Positions 1 to 22,526 of a stretch of 64,000 bases of DNA are shown one piece after another. The position numbers and the translations under genes are program-made. Below the pieces are notes generated by a model. The model was not told the DNA's origin and did no database searches. It was given only the letters and a program-made list of their open reading frames with translations. The DNA is taken from assembly GCA_003344405.1 (NCBI GenBank), contig NOWV01000197.1:62001-126000 (forward strand), written 5' to 3'. The DNA is from Trichoplax sp. H2 (taxonomy: Eukaryota > Placozoa > Uniplacotomia > Trichoplacea). Numbering within the stretch: the first letter of the stretch is position 1; the number at the start of each line of letters is the position of its first letter.

Positions 1-106
1 AATCACGGTTATGGGCAGAAAGGTCTTCAATGACACGTAAACTACAATTGATAATTTTAATTTCCAGCAAAGTGCGTAATGACAGTGTTGTCAATCAAGG
101 ATTGTT

Positions 107-815
107 CAGTCTGAAAAACAACACCTGGATAATTTATTTACAGTATATTCAACATTGCATTCCTGTTATAATTAACCGCAGTCAAACAGTAGTCGCTAAT
201 TTTATTGAAATTATTAATTCCATCATTTAGATGTTTATAAGGGATAAAGAATATGAAAGTATCTGAAAGTAAAAATACTACTAGATGCGATGCCAGTAAA
301 AAATTTAATTATTACAGCATGTTGCTCCAAGCTTGATTTACATAACCAGAATGTTTTCCTTGGGCTATCAGAAAATTGCGGAGAAACTGCAAGTTATGAA
401 TTAAATCTGTTACAATTATCAATGAATCCTATCTCTCTTTGGCCTTCGAAAGACTTTAAAATATTTTTAATATAAGTATTTATCCGTTAAGGTCAGTCTG
501 AAAGCAGCAGCTGGATAATTTATTCACATTAAGTTCAACATTGCATTCCTACTATAATTGAGTGCCGTCAAACAGAAGTCGCTAGTTTCATTAAAATTAT
601 TAAAAATTCTATCTTTGAGATCTTTATGAGATAAAGAATATGAAAGGATTTGTTTGTAAAAATACCTTTAACTGCGATGCCAGTAATAAAAAAGTATTTA
701 TTGTGGTATGCAGCTCCAAGTTCGATCTACACATTTAATAACTTTCCTAGGGTTATTAGAAATTTTGCTGAGAAACTGCAAATTGTGAATTAAGTCTACT
801 GCAATTAATCTAAAC
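107..815. repeat. degenerate two-copy tandem duplication, period ~387 bp
   Basis: Copy 1 runs from about 107 to 425 and copy 2 from about 494 to 815. Both carry CAGTCTGAAA, then CTGGATAATTTATT, TTCAACATTGCATTCCT, GTCAAACAG.AGTCGCTA, GATAAAGAATATGAAAG, TGCGATGCCAGTAA and GAGAAACTGCAA in the same order and spacing. Small indels and many substitutions show the duplication is old. No open frame is conserved between the copies, so it looks non-coding. Confidence 0.8.
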
Positions 816-3800
816 TATTCCAGCTGCAAATAAATCGTTCATTAGGAATTAAATTGCAAAGCCTAATATTTTGATCATTCAAGGTATTAATATATCATTT
901 TATAATGTTTTTTGCCAGATATTACCCGATGGTGATATCAGATGACTTTCTCTACGATGAAGGATGTTGTTTTACTAAATTATCCCCAATAAATGAAATC
1001 TTATTGTGTGCAAAATTCTTCATAATTGATATATTTATATCCATGAAGTTGAAATATTACGCAACAGTAACAATAAAATAAAAGAATTGACTTTAGTACA
1101 GTTATTGCAAGTTAATGCTAATCCTATTTAATTCTACATACACAATAAAAATCTGATATAATTTTCTAAGTGTATGTCAGGTCAATTCCATCGTCGTCTA
1201 CAAGTTAATTTCTACAGCAGTAATCCCATAACATATACTATTACAGCTTTATTTCATGGCTATCCTGCAAGTTCTGAATTTAATAATTAAGCTACTAACT
1301 TAATCTAGACAAATAATCTGCTAGAATGTCCTTTCATTTCCTTAGTTACCAACTAATCTGTCAGTTCAATTTATTCTTATACACCATCCAGTAAAGAAAA
1401 TTTATACCTCCAATCAAATAAGGTATACGTAAATTCAATTCTTATTGACTTATTTTATTTTTTAACTTAATTCCTTAATAAAGAACCCTTTCTGAATGAA
1501 ATATTCTATTAATTAAGGACTAGATTTATCAAAACAAACTAATTAAAAGATATTTTCCAGAGTAAAATTTGCTGTAACTTTGACTCGTAGTCCATCGTTT
1601 ATTTACATAGATTTTAAAGCCTTGATGACGTAAGCAAGGTTTATACATAATAAAAATTAAAAATTTAAATGTATTGTTCGAAATTTTAATTCATAACGCT
1701 ACTTTTTACGCATCATTTTATAATGCAAATTACGCTATAGTAGCTCAATCTTGAAGCTTTCTACCAAATTACCATACCGGTAATTAAAATTCCCTCACAG
1801 TTTAGCCATTTGTAGCTCAACTATCTACTCCTAAATTTCTATCAAAATTAGAACACGATAATTGTTTTTATTCGCTTATGTTAGCATCTGTTCTGCTGTC
1901 TAAAGTCCTAACGAGCATTCTATCTTGATGGGCCATAGTAGCCATTTATTGCACCCTCTAAACTACATTATAGAACCTCAATTTTCTTCTGCCGTGATCT
2001 AAATTATGAATGATTCTAATATCAATTATTTCAGTATCGTTTCTGTTCAGAATGGGCAAACTAAAACAAAATACATCCGAGTACGTAAATAAAGGAAATT
2101 ATTGTCATCGGTAAACTTTTATTATCATTATCTGTCTGAAAACAAGATCATAAACCCATAAGGGCTCATTTCATGTTATCAGTGAATTTAAATTTTTATT
2201 ATCTAACTGAAAACAAGATCAAAAACTTGTCAATTCTCACTTGATGCCATTTTAATTATAGATTATCATTTTATCTACTTCAGGGCCAAAATATTAATTT
2301 TACATTCAGCATAAACAATAATTAATTAGATTATTTTCCTGCTCTTTAGCTATCGAATTCTTTATTATATATTTGAATTATAAACTTAATTTCGATTCTT
2401 TGTGCTTTGATCTTTAAACATCTTAAGTGAAAATGAATAAGAGGCGAAATGACAATAATTTATTACATTATTTACGACGATTCCCTAATTTTTCACTTAA
2501 TTGATATCCATTCCAATAATAAAGTAGAAGAAAATCAATTTTCTCCTCGTTGCAAAATTATTTGTAGCATTGTCCATTTGTTTGTAGGATGGCTTGAAAT
2601 ATAAACTGTCAACCATGATCCTAATGATACAATCTACACCATTTAATACGATGTATTATCATTAAGTACATCAATTTCCTGATGGTGGATCTGATAATTA
2701 TTTGCTTTCATGTTGATACCAAACAAGTTGGAGATGAATCCACTAGTTTAATTAATTATTCCTTCTTTATTTTAGTTGTTTTAATGAAATTAAATTTCAC
2801 CCTATCTCAAAAATGAAAAATTTATTTGTTTCTAATGCATAGAATTCATTTAAATTGCAGCTTAAATCAAAAGCAGTAATATCTAGCTGATCATCCGCAA
2901 TTTTTTCAGTATCTTAGAAGTCTAACTTGGATCTATTTTAAATTTTAGCTCTACTGGGATTGTAATAAAATCACTGTCCTTCTAAAACTTATTAATATAT
3001 TACAATAATAAATGCTGCTATCAAAATACTCCTATGTCTATTTACACCTGGGATTAAATCTATAATAATAATCTAACTAGGGATTGTAAACGTAAAATGT
3101 TTTTGCTCCGGGTACCCGTTGTTGAATTACTAAATCGAATCCTCGTACTTCATAATTTTATTCCGCTTTCATACCATTCTTAGGACTATTTAAGCGTTCT
3201 GAGATGTAAAGCGAATATAACGATAATTAAAACAGTGATTTTCGGCTGACTTTGACGATTAATTATTGTAAGATAATCGTTGTTAATAACATAATTTCTG
3301 CAGTTAATAACTTATATTTTACGACAACGCGACAAATTGGCAAAGGTAAAATAAAGTTATTTGCCTCTGGTGCGCTAGATAATTTGCCAAATATTACGAG
3401 AACACCGACATCTGAGCTTGCGAATTAAGATCAGCCCCGGGATCAACCAACTCAAAATTTCGGCGGATTTAGGCGTTTCGGGTATCTTCGACTATGTCTT
3501 GACCATCTTCACAGAAGGTAACTAACTTTAAAGGAATTAGTGCCCTTTAAGTTACGTTCCTCGATGGCACCCAAAAATATCGTCGAAGTTCGCCGAAATT
3601 ATGGTATTCAATACTCCATTTGAATACTTACGAACACAAAATTGTCCAGATTTTTCAATACCAATGATACGCGTGAATTAGAATATTTACCAGTCCTTCT
3701 GGTGGATCTAGCTGTATTAAATTATAGTACCAACGCAATTTTTAAACTGGCGACGTACATGAAATATTCGTAAATCATCGATTTTACCCCTTCCAACATA

Positions 3801-4556
3801 GGCAGTTTCAAACATTTAATTAATAAAATTTTGCATTAAATTAGATCAGAACCCAAAGCAACGTTACGATAGTAACATTACAGTAAACCGTACAGTTGAA
3901 ATTCAATATTTGCCAGAGGATTGATAAAGATAATAATACTAAAAGACATGAAACCTAACGTGGCATTTGTTACTGACAGCAAAACGGCTGCATTTTCTTG
4001 CGGTAATTTATTACATACAGGATATAAAACTAAGTGAGACATTCTACAATTGGATAAAAAGTCATTTTCTATCGACAGCTTTCTTCTCACGATAATACGT
4101 ATTACAAATAAATAGTAATACCCACAAGCTCTCAATTCAATACACGTAGAATTCCGGGCCGCTTATCAATTCGCTTAATTAATTACTTGACTACGTGGCA
4201 TTCAACGAGTTACATAGTCATAATAATTTTTTTTCTCGCGTAGCTCTGTAATGGAAGCAAATAGTGATTTTACAATTATTCGTATATGTTGCATTACAAA
4301 CGCTATATTAAAACCGATTCCTAAATCATTAAACGTCATCTCTTCCTACTGTACTCGCATTAATGTGTTATCATTAAGCACGTTGTAAGCATAAATTACA
4401 AAAAAACAGACTTGAAATATTTTTAAAGGTGGAACAATTGCAACGACATCAAGCCAACTTCACAGATAGAATTATTACTTTCTTATTCTTCTCTAGATCG
4501 AAGAACCGTGACGATGGTCAAAAAACAATAGTGCCAATACTATAGATTGCAATATA

Positions 4557-4670
4557 ATAATATATATATATAGTTACTGAACGTAAATATATATATATAT
4601 ATATATATATGCCGTATGTATGTATGTATATATATATTTAAATATATATATATATATGATATATATGTAT
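4557..4670. repeat. TA-dinucleotide microsatellite
   Basis: Interrupted runs of TATATATA with a short TGTATGTATG section. It lies about 0.8 kb beyond the MARK stop codon, in or past the 3' UTR. Confidence 0.9.
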
Positions 4671-5408
4671 ATTATGTATATCATCGTTAGTATGTGTTGC
4701 ACCGGATTACACAACAATAACAAAAAATGGTCGTGTGCCATACATTTTGATACTCCGTAATTAAAGATTAAAATGTAAACCAGAAATCATAACCATTCTT
4801 ACGCATCAAATAATAGTATAATACCATTATATACCTATGCTACAAAAGAGCAGTACAAGCGGACTAATAAACCAGCAGCAGATGATGGCAAGTAATATCG
4901 GTAAAGCAATTAAACTTTATAGAGAATTATTTACACATAAAACGTAATATTAATAAAGTTAACGTCTTCAGTGACTTGCGGAAACGATCGTGTCGCCTTT
5001 AGTAGAAACATCTACATTAGAAATATTCCACCCATTGATTTTGCGGTACAAACCTGATGAAAACTGTACATTACATGATCATACTAAGCAAACATAATAC
5101 AAACTTAAAATTTCAACGTGAAATATAGAAAAAAATGTTCAGTGATGTCCTGCTTTCGTCACTCTAGCATCTATGCAAGCAAAATATAAAGTTTTTTCAT
5201 ATCTACTAATCTCTTGAACTTGTCATCAATATATACTGTACTTCCGAAGCATAGCAACATGATTGTCATTATCTGACACATTCAGCTAACTATCAACGCA
5301 ATAATAATATCGTATGCTAGCTCCCTATGAATTACTTAATCATTCCAAATATCCAATAAGGTTATGGTTCAAATATTAATAAGTTTCTTCCAACTTTTTC
5401 AATACCAA

Positions 5409-14911
<9,503 letters not shown>

Positions 14912-17900
14912 AATGACGAGTTGAGTGAGCACAAGATTGAACGCTGATGTTGGACAGCGGTTGATCAATTCGATGAACAACTAGAAGGCAGCAGTCAACA
15001 ACGCATGCTGCTGTAATTCACAGCACACCCAGGCAATAAATGGCGAAACGTTGTATAACGCTGTTAGAGAACGATTTGCCGATGACAGCAAATAAAATGT
15101 TGATTCTAAGTTAATTACCAATCGTGATCGGTTGTAATAGCGATAATAGCTAACTTCAACTGCATAGAACTGGCCAATGACAGTTAAATATGGCCGGCAG
15201 AATACACCAATGTTAGTCAACGTCTTTGATAGCAGTCAAGATAAGCGCTAAAATCAATCGTAATAGTTGGAAGTAATCTTCACTTGTGATCGAGTCGTTT
15301 TTCTTATGAAGAATATCTTGATACCAATGAGCATAGAATAGTAAATAGTATTATTGCTAGTCAATATAAGGCAGTTACGGTAGATGATATTCAATTGGAG
15401 ATTATTCAATTTGCAACCGTTAATGGTTTTTCACGAATGGTACGCAGTATGCTACACTATCATAATCTTCAAGATCCTAAACGTCTTTCATCTGTTGAAC
15501 ACATCAAAGTACTTTCGAACTTGCCAAGGTGGTTCGTTGATGGAAAGTAGTCGTGTTCCGTTATTCACTGACGAAGTAATACAAATATTCTTCAATCTGA
15601 CCAATTACGTAAAACTCCAAATGTTGGAAGTTTCGTGATTGTAAGCCACGAGCGCCTGGAGCTGTGCCTTTTTATCAAGCTTTTTCTAAGCTCGCGTCTT
15701 GACCCGTAGATTATGATGATTTAGTATTGAGTAGAATTTTCAACTTCAATCAGTAGAATGGTGGTGGAAGGAGAGCGCACTAGTGTACAGTACAGTCCAC
15801 TCTACTCCACCCGACTGTTTAACGCAGTATCACCAAGCTAGTTGTTGTTGTTATTATGGTTCAGTACTACTGTTCTCTCCAGGAGTGCAGTACAGTACAG
15901 CGTACTGTACACTGTACAGTACCGTGGCCCACTGCTACAGTGCACAGTACAAGTTCCACATTCTGTACTGTACACTGTACAAAATGACAATGTCCATTTG
16001 TATTACAGCAGCAGCTCCAGCAACGAGATATGAGTCATCAATGATGACCTACAATGTACACATCAACACATCGTGGATTGAACTGCGCTGAAGCAGGGAA
16101 AATGCACGATGTCCGTAGTGACTGGACGGTAAGTCCATCAACTACCTGTGCTAAAATACCTCTACTTTTATGCATTGCTAGTGGAAAAATACCATATCAC
16201 AACCACTTTTTCTATAGTCGATATCGGCTACTATACTTTGTACAGTATTTCCCTTCCACTACCTTGTGCTCTACTGTACTGTACAGATGTGCGTCATTCA
16301 AGTCCTGTCTGATTCATTAAAAAAACAATCATTATTCTGCTAATTTGGGCTTTTAGCATAAATGGTGTACAGTATGCTAAACGATCAAGGCCAGTAGAAT
16401 AATACATTATTACAATGGTACAATATTATGTCGTGAGTTGTACTGTAGACGACAACATTTGGCCTACAGTAGAAGGCAGCAAAGTATGATAGTATACAGT
16501 ATAAAATGACTGCAATGAAGAAGCAACTGGACTGCCAATCAACATGTGGTGAATGATCACCAATCATGCATCATTCATAAAGCTTATTACCACTATAATA
16601 AGCGTTGATCATATGATACGATGATTGTTGAAATAATACAATCAAAAAACATACTGTGCAGTAGATTGAATTGAATTTATTGAGGACTAGAAGTGAGTGG
16701 GTTGAGAAGGAACCAAATGAAGGCCAATTTTTGGCTCATAGTCAAGACGCTGTGCTACTTGAACGCAGTTAATTAAATTATGATGAACTACAACAGCAAG
16801 AAGCACTGTAATGACTCATTTTAATTGATGAATAATAATAAGATTGATCATGGCAGTCATCAATGGCCGCATACTGTATCTTGAAAGAAAATGCCTTGCA
16901 TTGTCCCTACAATAGTACCACAGTGTATAGGAGTACACAAATACCATCTATAAAGTAAATAAGTAAATAGTGTTATCGCGCTGCATTATACCGCAGAATG
17001 ACGTTTTGATTTACTAAGTGATTGTTCCAACTACTCCTGATTACACTCATCAACCAAAAGTTGAATGGTCTATGGCGCCTTCAGTCATCCTAGAAGAATA
17101 TGCCTAAGCTACGTGCATGATTTCTGATACTCATCATCTTCATGAGATGAATCAAATCTGTCAGCAGAGAATGCTATAATAGCCCATGGATCTTCAATCA
17201 TGATTCAATAAGAATTGATACGCATAATATAGATTGTAGCATACCCCTTTCCCAATATCACTCCTATCACAGCTAACATTACGTCTTGAAAAAATTCCTA
17301 GTTGAGCATCAGAAAAGGCCACGCTACGCCTTGCTAACTAATCATGGACTGTACGGAATGATGTATTCTATTAGTAGAGTCTACTCGGTTAGATTGTATT
17401 ATAACATTGAATGATTGTCATGTTAGCCATGATAATGCTGCAACCAAAGAAATCCAAATAGAATAAAAATTCAAAAAAGGTTTTTTATTATTTATTATTT
17501 ATTATTATTATTATTGTTATACTTGAGCTGTTGTACTTGAGTTAGTCACATCATTGTATATTGTAATTTTATCCCGCTTGATGTATTGCGCATTGTCATC
17601 AATTTGGCTTACGAATTCGATATGGAGAAGCCATAGACTGTGCGTATAAATAATTATTATTATTATTATTTACCGTCGTCTGCAGTTTGCTTATACCGTA
17701 CATAGTCGAGCTAACTGCAGAAAAAGTCCTTCATCAAGGCGAAAATACAACGAGTGCAGACAATCTGTCAAGAGTGCTAAGCAGCCATGACGTCATGAGG
17801 TTTAGGAGATGCAACCCAATTGCCCTCTCACGTTCCTGTACAAAATGGGGATGTTGTTGATGAGAATTAATTCAATTAGGCATGTTAAACGACCTACAGA

Positions 17901-19473
17901 AGCCAGCTAAGCTTTTCATCAAGTTGGTATTTTTTTTCAATGATGGTTTGGATTATATTATTGACTTGATCCGATGGCTCGCCACAAGATAAAATATTCG
18001 GTTCGGCTTTACTTTGGCTTGAAGTCGGCCTAGCAGACTAGAGCTGAATCAATGATGCGGGTAGTAGAGTAGAGTATACGGCAGGTATTCAGAGCGTGCT
18101 ACTGTATTGCAACATGTTATCATCAACTCTTTCCACTAGACTGCAGTAGTGGTACAGTATACTGTACCTCTGCGACGAATGTGCGTGTCTCGGTGTACAG
18201 TAGACCCTTCCCATTTCGACTAAATGTAAAGAATCCTATGCTGAAACGTCTCCAACGATGGTATTCACTTACCAAAACTCATAGACATAATTTCAGCTAA
18301 TTCTATCAAGATTTTTGGAGATATTTCAGCATAAAATTCTAAACATGGAGTCAAAATCTGAAGAGTCTAGCGAAGTCTACAGTCTACAGTCTACGCTACT
18401 CTACAGTACAATCATCGTTTCTTTTTACTGTAGATGATAATAATAATAATAATAATGATAATAATACTACCCATCACCTACTTCAGTCAATTTATTTAGT
18501 CAAGCAGGAAATAGAATTGCAGTTTTCAAGCTTTTCTGCAGCATTCTTGGATTATGTGGACTCTGTAAGAGGATGATGATCAGTTGGACTTGATATTGCA
18601 AGGCATGCATGCTCTACAGACGTACTGCAGTTCAGATTCAGAGGAAGATGCCATCGAACATAACAATACTCGCCATCAAGATCATCCTAAACAAGTGCAA
18701 TCGAGTAAGGCAAATTTCTTCATTAAGGTTAATCTATCATCAACATGACATGATTGTGTAATGAATGTTCAAGAGTATCTGCCATACAAACGATACGAAG
18801 CTGATGAATGCCTAGAAATAGGATCATTTCGTTATAGTTGCTATAGCTAATCTGCAGGATTGAGGGACTCTTTTTTGAACTTGAAGTTAGATAATGTATT
18901 ATACATAATAGACCACAAGATCAAAGTAAAAAAAGCATCTATTGATCTAATTTAATTTAATGATTATATTATTTATTGATCATGTTGAGCAGCTTGTAGC
19001 ATGCACGATAAGTACTGTGTATTAATTTAAAAAATGAAAACGATTTCAATCAAATTCTATAGTCACAAGTTATCCTGGTTATCCTACGGTTTTTGGATGT
19101 AAGACTGATTATATTATTGATGAGCATTCAATCAACCATCAGTACCATGGATGATCGACTACATATAATTATTTAGAAATGATAAATCATATAAATCACT
19201 ATCGAGACACAAGTGTATAAAAATAACAATGGGCTAGTGCATAGACTTCTAAAAATTCGGTCTTTTTGAGTAGTCCATGGCTAGTGCAACTGCATACTCT
19301 TACGGAGAGTAATTCAGGATGGATTAAATTGAATCGCCATCGTAGACAGTAAATTTTGTTATGCACCCAAGTATAAACCTAATTAAGTTGCATTCTATCT
19401 GCTTTGCTATTTGCGTTGATCTTCAGTACATCTTGACGTAGGAAATTGCCATCCAAATTTAACTCATTGCCGG
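14912..19473. other. gene-free interval between divergent MARK and WDR25 starts, rich in CAGTA palindromes
   Basis: This holds both promoters of the divergent pair. I find no supported coding exon. The sequence carries many copies of palindromic GTACAGTAC / TACTGTACAGTA, dense at 15785-15985, 16240-16290 and 18140-18420; the same type continues into MARK intron 1 (for example 14260-14520). Open frames overlapping these palindromes are by-products of the repeats. Confidence 0.6.
17485..18467. repeat. three TTA/TAA trinucleotide microsatellites
   Basis: ATT-type runs at about 17485-17515 and 17650-17672, and an ATA/TAA run at about 18435-18467. They sit in the MARK-WDR25 interval and have no coding context. 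Confidence 0.85.
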
Positions 19474-21111
19474 ATGGATGCTGTCAATCCTGCTCCTGCA
19501 TTACCAACGCCAAAAGTTCCAGTTATTCGTCCATACATTTCCAAAAGGAAAAGAGGTGATGATGATATGCCATCAAACAACAACATCGTAAAAAAAGGTC
19601 CTCTAAATATACCGCCTAGTTATCAATCTGATACTAGCAACGACACAAATGTTGTCAATAGATTACCTAATAAAGTCAATGCCGTTTACTCAGAACATAA
19701 AAAGTGTGTCAATTGCATCCGATGGAACCCTAACCAGCATAATCTGTTATTATCTGCCAGTATGGATGGAACAATACGGGTATGGAATTATCCTCAGTGT
19801 AAAGAGAGCTTGCTATGTATTAGAAATCACTTTCAGGCAGTGAGATCAGCTTTATGGAGTATTGACGGTACTAGTATTCTATCTGGTGGATTTGATAAAA
19901 CTTTACGCCTTACGGATGTAAACGCAGGTGAATTAAAATTTTAACGCCGTAATTATTTAAAGGTGATGCATTGGCTAAAAATGACACTTTCTGGTTATCA
20001 ATGCTATTAAAATTTTTCATTATAGGAAAGGAAACATTACTGATACAAAATAATCAGTTTATTACTGCCCTTCATTTTCATCCTGTGGATAACAATCTCT
20101 TCATTTCAGGTGGTTCACAAGGGGCTATCAATTGTTGGGATATTCGCTCTGGAAAAGTAAAGATTCCAATGCTTTTCTACTATCTTTTGACATTAGTTCA
20201 CCTTTTTTGTACTTTTAATATACGTCGTCTATGCTATTGATGTAACATCACAGTACCAATTGTGTAAGACAAGGTATTAATGTTCTCATTTTGGGATTTA
20301 TATGAAGGCAATTCGAAACTACATAGGTACCTTTGGCCAATTGCAAGATTTCGCATTCTTAAATGATGGATCAGAATTCTTTTCAGCTACAGACACGGTG
20401 CGTCGTAATTCAACCGATCGTGCTCTACTGGCTTGGGATTTTAAAACTGGAGCTATTCTCTCTAATCAAATATATCAAGTAAGTTCATCTAGTATAAGCT
20501 ATTCAATTACGATATTGTTGTTCACTCTCATGTATACCTATAGAAATTGAATCTTTGATTCAGTTGCTGTTTAACTAAGTGATGGTAATGTATGCGTAAA
20601 TCTCTTAATAGGAAGCATTTACGTGTACATGCCTGAAAGTTCACCCGTTTGAATCGACGCTCATTGCTCAATCAAACGGAAATTATATTGCAATTTTTTC
20701 AACCAAGCGACCTTACAAACTCAACAAGAAGAAAAGATACGAAGGCCATCAGGTAAGCTGCCTGGATTAATAGAATATTAGTCTTAAATTAACGACACCT
20801 TACAAACAGGGAAACAGCTCATACTAGCCTACTGTATACGCAAAGTAAATACTTATATTTTTGTTATATGTGCTACGATTTAAATATAGGTATCTGCACA
20901 CCGCATTGGCTGCGATTTTAGCCCAGATGGCACTATGGTCATAACTGGATCATCAGATGGCAACTTTTATGGCTATAGCTATAAAAGTAGCAACATTATT
21001 AAAAAAGTTGAAGCTTATACATGTGCCTGTGTAGACGTTGCGTTCAATCCTGCATTATATAGAACTGTTGCTACTTGTGGATGGGATGGAAATATCAAGA
21101 TTTTGAGTTAG
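19474..21111 (+). CDS. WDR25: WDR25-like WD40-repeat protein (PRP17/CDC40-related)
   Basis: Complete five-exon gene, 372 residues: 19474-19927, 20026-20156, 20308-20478, 20612-20752, 20890-21111. All borders are GT-AG and the phases close. A short basic N-terminus contains RPYISKRKRG (19-28), then a WD40 propeller from about residue 72 with blades ending in DGTIRVWNYP, DKTLRLTDV, INCWDIRSGK, RALLAWDFKTG and the final GWDGNIKI. The segment DRALLAWDFKTGAILSNQIY followed by QSNGNYIAIFS and RYEGHQ matches WDR25 better than CDC40 itself, whose equivalent blade is followed by a different linker. Human WDR25 is longer (about 540) because of an extended N-terminus missing here. The WDR25 function is poorly known; the CDC40 relative works in the second splicing step, so a splicing link is inference only. 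Possible polyadenylation signal AATAAA near 21475. Confidence 0.9.
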
Positions 21112-22030
21112 CTTGCATTGCTATAACTTTGTCATGTATTATACCAAGCTACGACTAATATCAAAATCTCGTCTTGTGCGGGTGCCTTAAATAATGTACC
21201 ATACGGTATATTTAAAACAGAAAACCATTAGTACACTTTCATATATATCATTCAAAAATGTAGCCTAAATTTACAGTCAAAAACATGTCAGGCATTATTA
21301 TGACGCGCAAATACTATAGCTTTATTCTAAAATGTGGTTAGTCGTCAAGAATGCCTAAAAAATGTTTGTTAATTATTAAGATCGGCAGTTAATATACGCT
21401 ATCAACTTTGGACTTTATAATAAAGTTGAAATTGTAAATTTTTATCTCAAGTACCATCAAGTTGTTGCTAGCAGAATAAAAATTGATTTTTATACAGACG
21501 CATGATGAGTACGATAGTATCATGTAGCAGTTCACTTTATAACTAATCAATGAAACCATAATTTATTTGCATATCTTCATTCTGAGCTTGTAATATTGTT
21601 CCGGCTAATGATTTCCAATGGACAAAGCATGACTATTAAATCACTGATCGGGAATATTTCAATTTCATTTCAAACGTAATATTTTTAAAACATTAAAGGA
21701 ATTACAGCTATCAATCTCAAATCGTTACATATAATATTATTATAAAATCAGACACGTAGGAGGACATTATTTCTTCGTCAGACGCAGAATTATTTAAGGT
21801 TATGGATATTCTTGTATAATTCGGCCGGATCTTTTCAGTATAACATACTATGAAGTTTAATTTGGTTAGAGATTAGCATTTATCAGATTCCTTACTGGAT
21901 GGTCGATATTTTCGCAGCTTCTCCTCCAATCTATATTAATATAATTAAGTGCAGATATACTAGTTGAGAAGGTGTACAGTAGTTTGCGCCCTTGGATAAA
22001 TATTTCGCTACCAGGATTATGAATAATAGC
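21112..22030. other. 3' UTR of WDR25 and intergenic sequence
   Basis: Contains the WDR25 3' UTR and probably the 3' UTR of the candidate opposite-strand gene at 22031-22526. No other feature seen. Confidence 0.5.
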
Positions 22031-22526
22031 TTATCGAAACATAGTATTAAGGTATTGTAAATTAAAATATTTCCTTTCTAACCTATTAATCCTATTTTCC
22101 ATTGACTGTATTTTCTTTCTGCACTTATCGTAATTATCATAATAGCTTAGGATTTGACTATTTAATGCACTTTCCAAGCGATGAATTCGTTCCGCTTGAG
22201 CATATAAACTTTCGCTCATTACCATGACTCTCGATCTGGTAATTTCAACGTCTATCCTAATATTCATTACATAGCAAAATGAGTACATGTTAACATTTAG
22301 GTGTATTACTTTTTATATCGCTATAAATGGAGTTCATAGCAGTGTATTTATGTTTAATATAAATTTTAATTTTAATTGCTATCGATAGAATAAATATATA
22401 TATAAACTATATGCACTAAATGATGGGAATTAATTTACTACTGTATATAGCAGTACGTTATAATGATCAATATAATTTTACGTACGCTAGGCGACGATTA
22501 TCCTCCATTCCATCTGCATCAGGCAT
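22031..22526 (-). CDS. candidate small coiled-coil protein, uncharacterised
   Basis: Proposed two-exon gene of 88 residues: exon 22526-22486 and exon 22256-22031. The first exon starts MPDADGMEDNRRLA and ends at a GTACGT donor in phase 2. The second begins after a TTAG acceptor with the single base that completes the codon, so the phase fits. Exon 2 codes a charged helical stretch with heptad-like hydrophobics (ERIHRLESALNSQIL, then KKIQSMENRINRLERKYF), typical of a parallel coiled coil. There is no signal peptide or membrane segment. I do not recognise the family. Upstream, the reading frame stays open to a TAA about 33 bases before the ATG, so the ATG exon might belong to a longer transcript. 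Alternatives: only the second exon is real, or the whole thing is chance. The neighbouring 8 kb has no recognised gene. Confidence 0.35.

Larger units (their letters stand above)
1..5408. other. gene-free AT-rich stretch downstream of MARK
   Basis: I see no supported gene on either strand. Open frames are short and lack recognisable domains or convincing splice borders. The part nearest 5408 must include the MARK 3' UTR. Apart from the tandem duplication at 107-815 and the AT microsatellite at 4557-4670 the sequence is unremarkable. Confidence 0.6.

Noticed and set aside
3878-4135. 85-codon minus-strand frame beyond the MARK stop
   Set aside because: No ATG-supported start, domain or splice evidence; probably 3' UTR or intergenic.
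15783-16320. Overlapping plus-strand frames rich in Tyr, Ser and Cys
   Set aside because: They are produced by CAGTAC/GTACTG palindromes read in frame and overlap one another.
19474-21111. Calling the WD40 gene CDC40/PRP17
   Set aside because: The blade sequences and the RYEGH and SNQIY segments fit WDR25 better, and the long CDC40 N-terminus is missing.
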